Shown here piece after piece: positions 58,640 through 64,000 of a stretch of DNA of 64,000 bases (positions are counted from its first letter, which is position 1; each line of letters begins with the position of its first letter). The notes below the pieces were generated by a model. It did no database searches, was not told the DNA's origin, and saw only the letters and a program-made list of their open reading frames with translations. The translations under genes and the position numbers were made by a program. The DNA is from Cristatella mucedo (taxonomy: Eukaryota > Bryozoa > Phylactolaemata > Cristatellidae): positions 7,880,001 through 7,944,000 of the forward strand of contig WPIO01000001.1 of NCBI GenBank assembly GCA_009760855.2, read 5' to 3'.

Positions 58640-60050
58640 GAAACGAATATTCCTTATAATGGCCACACATCGATTTACGTTTCAGTAACATATACACACA
58701 GTGCGATCGCTAGCATAGCAAGTAAACGAGAATGACAAGCTTAAAGAAGTATTTAGAAGGGTAAGACGCCGACGTAGAGATCCCGGAGACTGAATCAATA
58801 GAGGCCAATAAAATGGCAAGGTTTCATTATTGGTAGGCAAAAGTGGCAGCTAGACGGCCAATTAAAACCACCAGAGAATATATTGAGCTGGAGCTAAGAG
58901 AGCGACTGTGGTCGTATGGCATAAGCTAATTAGTTCAAAACCAGGCATTCGAGGGGCTAAGGTGAATGCACTTGATACAAGAGTCTGACTACCACATTCT
59001 TTTCTAACTCTTCTGTAACTGACTCACACATTCTTTTCTAACCCCCTTTTCTGTAAGTGAAAAGCTATTGCGGCCTGATTGTTCTACTGTTCACACTGCT
59101 GCAGTAGCTGTGGTGTAGCAGGCTGTGGCAGCAGCTGTTGCAGCTACCCTGTGCTGTGGTCATTCCTGAGACACCGACTACGACTAAAAATACCGAATAC
59201 AGGGAGTTTTTTTCGTGCTGAATGTAACCATGAAAGCGCAGGTAATGAAGGATCGTATTCTGCGATGGTATTTTATATAGACCACATCTAATTCAAGTTT
59301 CAGCAAATTGCATGCCCGCTGGAACGAACCGGGTTGTGATTTCGCAGATACACAATCACAGCTAGTCGGAGAATATAAGAAGTCGGGTTTGAAGTTGGCA
59401 AAGAATGGACGTGTCACACAACAAAAGAAGAGCAAGAGCAAGATCGAAAATGAAGGAGGGGTCGAGGAAGAAAAGAAAAAATGCGAAAAAGGGTCAGTAG
59501 AATCTATACTCATCTAATCATACAATCTATAATCATACTTTTTTTAAACAGTGGGCAGAGCACTAAACTATGCAGCTTGGTGGGCGAGATTGCTTCTCAG
59601 CAAACTTAGGAGTATTGCCCGGAGCAAAGCAGCAATCTGCAGCGCCGCCGATTATTGAATGCTGCACCTATAAGGTTGCAGACTATTTTCGAAGGACTAG
59701 GGTGCTGAAGCGAGGTCACTTGACTGCGTTTTTTAAGGAATTCACTGAGATGATCCTGACCGAAATAAGAGAATTCTGGAAATCAGTGGAGTTGCTATAA
59801 TCGTAACTCGTTTCTCGTCGGCTATGTTGGGCAACGGACAAGTGGTTTGCTGCAAGTATCGTAAATACCTGACTGGTTTATAGGAGTTACCTCACATTTA
59901 TTTTAAGCCGCGACTCACAACACCTCAGGAACCGCTCCCCAAGCAAATAATCCCCGTAGAAGCCTGGTCACTGCACGAGAAGCGTTACCGGGCCTCCAGA
60001 GTGGGGGGGGGGGTGCTAGAAGGCATTTTTAATCAGCAGAGGTCTCGAAG
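58640..60050. other. Intron DNA, nothing recognised
   Basis: Part of the intron between exons 1 and 2. Short open frames (59.1-59.8 kb) resemble nothing known. A run of eight to ten G is at about 60005. Confidence 0.45.
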
Positions 60051-60054
60051 TGCT

Positions 60055-61163
60055 GATAATAATAATAATAATACATTTGATATGGCGGCCTCAGAGAACT
60101 TACTCTCCTTCTAGGTACTTTAAATCTGCTGCAGAGGAAACACGATCGAATGGTTGGTGGTAGCACGTTCAATGACGACAAGAATGACATGGTTAGGGGT
60201 GACAAGCACAGGGTCAGCATGCAAGTATGGTTAGCAGCATGAATCATGTCAGCACGCATAAGCACGCAAAAGACAAATCACAGATCCACTAAATGCTGTG
60301 ATAAATATATGCGTTTTTTGTTTCTTTTAAACGTTGTCGAGTCAGGCGACGTCGTGACGCAAGTCGCAAGTGAGTTCCAGGCTTTGGGAGCATAAGAACT
60401 ACAGGGACAGACTCCAGAGAATTTGAGGTTGCTATGAGGTAAATGATTACATTGCGAAAAGCTAGTAATACGATGCTTAGAAGGGAGTAGATCTAATAGG
60501 TAAGCTGGAGCTAGAGAATGAAGGGACCTAAAAGTGAGTTACAGAACCTTGAAGTCGATGCACTATTTGACAGGGAGCCTGTGCTGGTCGGCGAGAAGTA
60601 TTGTGATTTGGCAACTGCTTTGCTCACGACAGACAAGCCTAGCTGCAGAGTTTTTCACAAGCTGCAAGCGCTTGATTGCACAGGCCGGTAGACCAGCAAG
60701 CAGTGAATTACAGAAGTCGAGACGGGATCTCAAAAACGCGTGGACCAATTTGAATGTTGCATCCCTATCTAAGCAAGCCCAAATTTTAGCAATGTTATAT
60801 AGCTAAAAGTAGGCAAAATTGACTGTAGAGGTGATGTGATCGCCTAATGAAAAGTCACTTTGGAACAGGACACCTAAATTTCGAGCAGGTTCAACGGGAC
60901 ATATTCTGGCAGATGCGACTGTGAGGACAGTCTTTCCAATTTCTGAATCACACTAGGTTTTTCTATAACTTTCAACTTGGTTTTATCATCATTTAATTTA
61001 AAAATATTTGCTGTAATCCATGTGTAGATGTCTTCAATACATGCAGCTAGGGAGTTGAGAGAATTAGACATGCTGGAGAGCTGGGAAGGATCAAAGCAAA
61101 GTTACAACTGAGAGTCACCTGCATAGAAGTGAAAGCCTAGGCTGTTCCTGGTAATCAAATCTG

Positions 61164-61260
<97 letters not shown>

Positions 61261-61400
61261 AAACCGTGAAAGGTATCGGACTAAGTTGAGGGCCCTGAGA
61301 TACCCCATACTTCAGAGGTTCCTCGAATGATCTTTGTCCATTCACACCAATACTCTGGTGTCTCCCACTGAGATAGACCAATGGAATGAACCATTGCAGT
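60055..61400 (-). mobile_element. LINE family A, longest minus-strand copy (A12)
   Basis: Tail at 60055-60080. The coding part contains LVHAFLRSRLDFCNSLLAGL, WITANIFKLNDDKTKLKVI, LGFHFYAGDSQL (YADD changed to YAGD) and YGVSQGPQLSPIPFTVYTL. The RT region is split by the GA/CT microsatellite listed below. Inactive. Confidence 0.88.
61161..61257. repeat. (GA)n microsatellite inside LINE A12 reverse transcriptase
   Basis: About 48 pure AG units. Read on the minus strand it lies between TVYTL and ADLI of the RT palm, where other copies have only CTCTCTGTCTT-like sequence. Confidence 0.95.
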
Positions 61401-61846
61401 GCAGTGTCAGTGAATCTTATCTTTGTTATGGCCGCCCTGCTTCATCCCATCAGCCAGACTGTGAGCTGGGCTTTAGCACTCCCAACACTCTGACCCTCTA
61501 ACCTCCGTAAGCCCATGGTTGCAAAGTTCACGATTGAAAAGCTAATCCTGAGAGTAAGTATCTTATTGAACGCGCAGGAAGACCTGCGAGGTATGGGTTA
61601 CATAAGTGCCGGAATGGTTGCCCCGAATGCATTGACTAGTTTTGCTGTCTATCCAAATCTAAGCATTACCGACTTTTTCCTCGGATCCCGGAACCACACC
61701 TCTTACATTTTACATAAGTCTACGACTGAACTTGAAGCCAACACTTGACGGCGGCACCGGATGGAAGAGTATACTACGATCATGACCAGCTTTTTGACCG
61801 CCCCGAGTCTGGGAAGCGTTTGCATTGCCACAAATCGGTAAAGTAC

Positions 61847-61940
61847 CTGGTAACTTTCACAGTGAGGCCATTGGTGCTCGCGGCAAGATCGCTGCCAAAA
61901 AGACACGTGAATATGGTGCCGCAGATGGTGATCATTGAGC
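61847..61940 (-). CDS. PKHD1L1: PKHD1L1-like exon 1 of those seen: IPT core
   Basis: The exon follows a pyrimidine-rich acceptor (CTTCCCTCGCTCCAG) and ends ACCAG|GTACTT. It reads SMITICGTIFTCLFGSDL and then LTVKVT, the pattern of the second N-terminal IPT repeat of fibrocystin-L (ITI-G-IFT---GS-IA). Two bases precede the first full codon and two follow the last, and these join exon 2 in frame. It is the most upstream exon I can place with confidence. Confidence 0.78.
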
Positions 61941-62166
61941 CTGGAGCGAGGGAAGCAATGCAAGAGCTTGAGCAAAACAGTGTACATAAATACATTGTAC
62001 ATACATTGTGCATTGTCAGTAAATCAGAAGTAAACATTAGTGTAAATAATGGGTGTTAAGCTTGAAAAACATGAGTTAAATAGAAATGCCTGTCAGCAAC
62101 CATCTAGTATCTGGTGTGTCGAGAACAGAATGCTAAAGTTAAATGCTCCGTCAATTGTGCGCTTAC

Positions 62167-62213
62167 TGACTTGTGTTATACTCAGATTAGGCTGATTACT
62201 GTGCAGCATACCA
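62167..62213 (-). CDS. Possible extra upstream PKHD1L1-like exon
   Basis: A short stretch reading NQPNLSITQVS ends at a strong donor (GTCA|GTAAGC). The phase fits exon 1, and the wording is a loose match to the TP-x-I-x-SITP-x-S start expected just before exon 1. The join would lack about four residues of the usual loop. The 5' border could be at 62198 or 62213. It is treated as a candidate only. Confidence 0.3.
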
Positions 62214-62624
62214 CTGCTCAGGCTGGCAGGGAAGCTATCCAACGCGATTAAAATCTCGATAAGTCGGTATGGAAGAGGTGCTTAACTACATGAATAGTGA
62301 ATCAAGATGACCGATTAGGCGAAGGAGCTAATAATTTTTCCAATCTCTCAATTTCCGCTCTACTATAAGCCAACAAACAGCTTGAATAAACTTCTATCAT
62401 TTGCATTCCGTCACGCGAAGCAGAAATAAGAAAAAGATATGCTAACGCTAGATTCAAGGTACCATCTTCTTCAAACGATGTAGTGAGTACAAATTATTCA
62501 TACGTGACCTCTCATCCATACTGATTCTTAGCTAACCTATAATGTTCTTGAAATTCCAGACAGAGTCGTAGATTTAAGTAGCAAGATAATTGGTGCCGCC
62601 TAAGCTAATACGCCATCATTTGTT

Positions 62625-62800
62625 TATAGAGCCAGCGCACTTCCGGCTATGTGCATAGTGCCCATAGTAGGATGAGAGGGAAATGAGCTTGTTCTGTGCC
62701 AAACGACTATATAACAGCCCCAATTAGTTGTTAAGGGCGTTGTGCTCATAGCCGAAAGTGTGCTCAAACTATAAATGGACGGCTCTGTATTAAATGAACG
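62625..62800. repeat. Possible foldback element
   Basis: TATAGAGCCAGCGCACTTCC + GGCTATG near 62625 is mirrored by CATAGCCGAAAGTGTGCTC and ACGGCTCTGTA near 62750-62790. The arms are imperfect, and no target duplication was established. Confidence 0.4.
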
Positions 62801-63240
62801 CCTCGTGGGTTGAAAGCCGCAAAGGCTCTACAGCACTATAAATGAGACAATTGAATAAGCTTATCTTTGCATTTTTGTTTTACTACTACTCGATCCCAAT
62901 ACCACTGGCATAGCGCTCCAATGTGGAGAAGTTTGAACACGTTTGCTCTTTGCTCTGGCTTTGCTACAGTGAAATTTGATTGCACAAATATTTTTCACGA
63001 ATAAGGCTTCAGCAAATTCTTGGTGAAAATAAAAATGTGTATCCACGGATACTCATTCATGTCGAAAGCTAAAAATGTGCTAGATGCATTAGCACACGCA
63101 CGATCTGGACAACATGCAACGGGTCGAATCTGAAGCTCAAGGCCTAAAGTTAGACTTTCGTGGCAAGATTTATCAGGAGCCTCCAGGAACATTATTTCCA
63201 GTTTTCATAAATGAGTGACCATTTATCAGGACTAATGATT
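62801..63240. other. No recognised feature
   Basis: No gene or repeat family was recognised here on either strand. The missing first exons of the PKHD1L1-like gene were not found. Confidence 0.4.
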
Positions 63241-63244
63241 TAAA

Positions 63245-63350
63245 CTCGATCGCGTTTCTGTACAACAAATGTAAAGCGCATAGAAAGAGATTGAGTTCTC
63301 TGAGGACACTTTATCAAGTGTGTTATCATTATTATATTATTAAATTTATT
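63245..63350 (+). mobile_element. LINE family A tail (A13)
   Basis: AATGTAAAGCGCATAGAAAG, AGATTGAGTTCTCTGAGGAC and TTTATCAAGTGTGTTATC with an ATT-rich end. It is tail-to-tail with copy A14. Confidence 0.8.
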
Positions 63351-63529
63351 TTTCAATCGTGTTCCTGTGTCGATAATTGTAAGATTAAAGTATACGTGTT
63401 TCTATTATCGTTTGAGGTTTGGCAGAGAGCGATTAACACATCAACAGTTTCCGGTAACGCGTGAAAATGTGAGAGACCACAGACCGGCGATCCGTACGAC
63501 TGCCGATTGGCACAGATTAGTAGGATAAC

Positions 63530-64000
63530 AAGAATAATAATAATAATAATAGTATTAATGCACTCGATAAAGCACCCTCAGAGAACTCTATCTCTTTTTA
63601 GGCGCTTTAAATTAGCTGCAAAGGGAAACACGATTGAATGGTGAGTAATATCATGGTTGATAAACAATATGAATGTCATGGTTAGGGGTGACATGCACAG
63701 GATCAGCATGTAAATGTGGTTAGTGGCAGCATGCACAGTGTCAGCACGCATAAGCACATAAAGGACGAATCACACGGACTCTCTAAATGCTGTCCTAAAT
63801 AGGTGTGTTTTTAAGTTCTTTTAAATGTGCAAGTCAGGGGATGTTCTGACGCAGGTCGGGAGGAAGTTCCAGGCTTTGGGAGCATATGAACTAAATGCAC
63901 GGTCTCCAAAAGATTTGAGGTTTGTACGAGGTATTGGTGAACTGTTGGATTCCGGAAAGCTGGTGGTACGACACTTGGCCTGTTGAGTAAGTAGATCTGA
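63530..64000 (-). mobile_element. LINE family A, running off the right edge (A14)
   Basis: An (AAT)n tail at 63533-63555, then CACTCGATAAAGCACCCTCA, the conserved 3' UTR and the start of the coding region in reverse (AAGTTCCAGGCTTTGGGAGC). Continues beyond the window. Confidence 0.88.

Overview
The window is animal nuclear DNA and is dominated by one large gene on the minus strand. The evidence is spliced exons with GT-AG borders, introns from under 100 bp to over 7 kb, tRNA-derived SINEs, CR1/L2-type LINEs with (ATT)n or (ATTAC)n tails, LTRs and long microsatellites. Nothing fixes the species. An invertebrate animal is the reasonable guess.

I assembled 38 exons between 61940 and 1336 that join in one continuous reading frame of about 2,129 codons. 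At every junction the phase left by one exon is completed by the next. The product matches the N-terminal half of fibrocystin-L (PKHD1L1), a large secreted or single-pass membrane protein. Order from the N-terminal side: IPT/TIG repeats (61.9-54.9 kb); a PA14 domain (54.5-51.3 kb); the PKHD1L1-specific region between PA14 and the main IPT array (43.9-34.5 kb); IPT repeats (34.4-25.9 kb); a cupredoxin-like segment (26.0-24.6 kb); a run of further IPT repeats (24.4-8.9 kb); and the first half of a G8 domain (5.4-1.3 kb). The gene continues past the left edge (rest of G8, parallel beta-helix repeats, membrane anchor). Its first exons (signal peptide, first IPT) lie right of 61.9 kb or outside the window.

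The rest is intron filled with mobile DNA. LINE family A (tail GCGCTTTATCAAGTGCATTATTATT-like) has about 14 copies. LINE family B (tail ATTACATTAC) has six. At least two tRNA-derived SINE groups are present, and one carries a 3' end that looks like the tail of LINE A. There is a solo LTR with a clean 4-bp target duplication inside a LINE A copy, a second probable LTR with a 162-bp tandem repeat, and a Tc1/mariner transposase fragment at the left end. Several introns also contain striking inverted repeats.

No second cellular gene was recognised on either strand. Exon borders are my own reading of splice sites and phases. They were not checked against transcripts.
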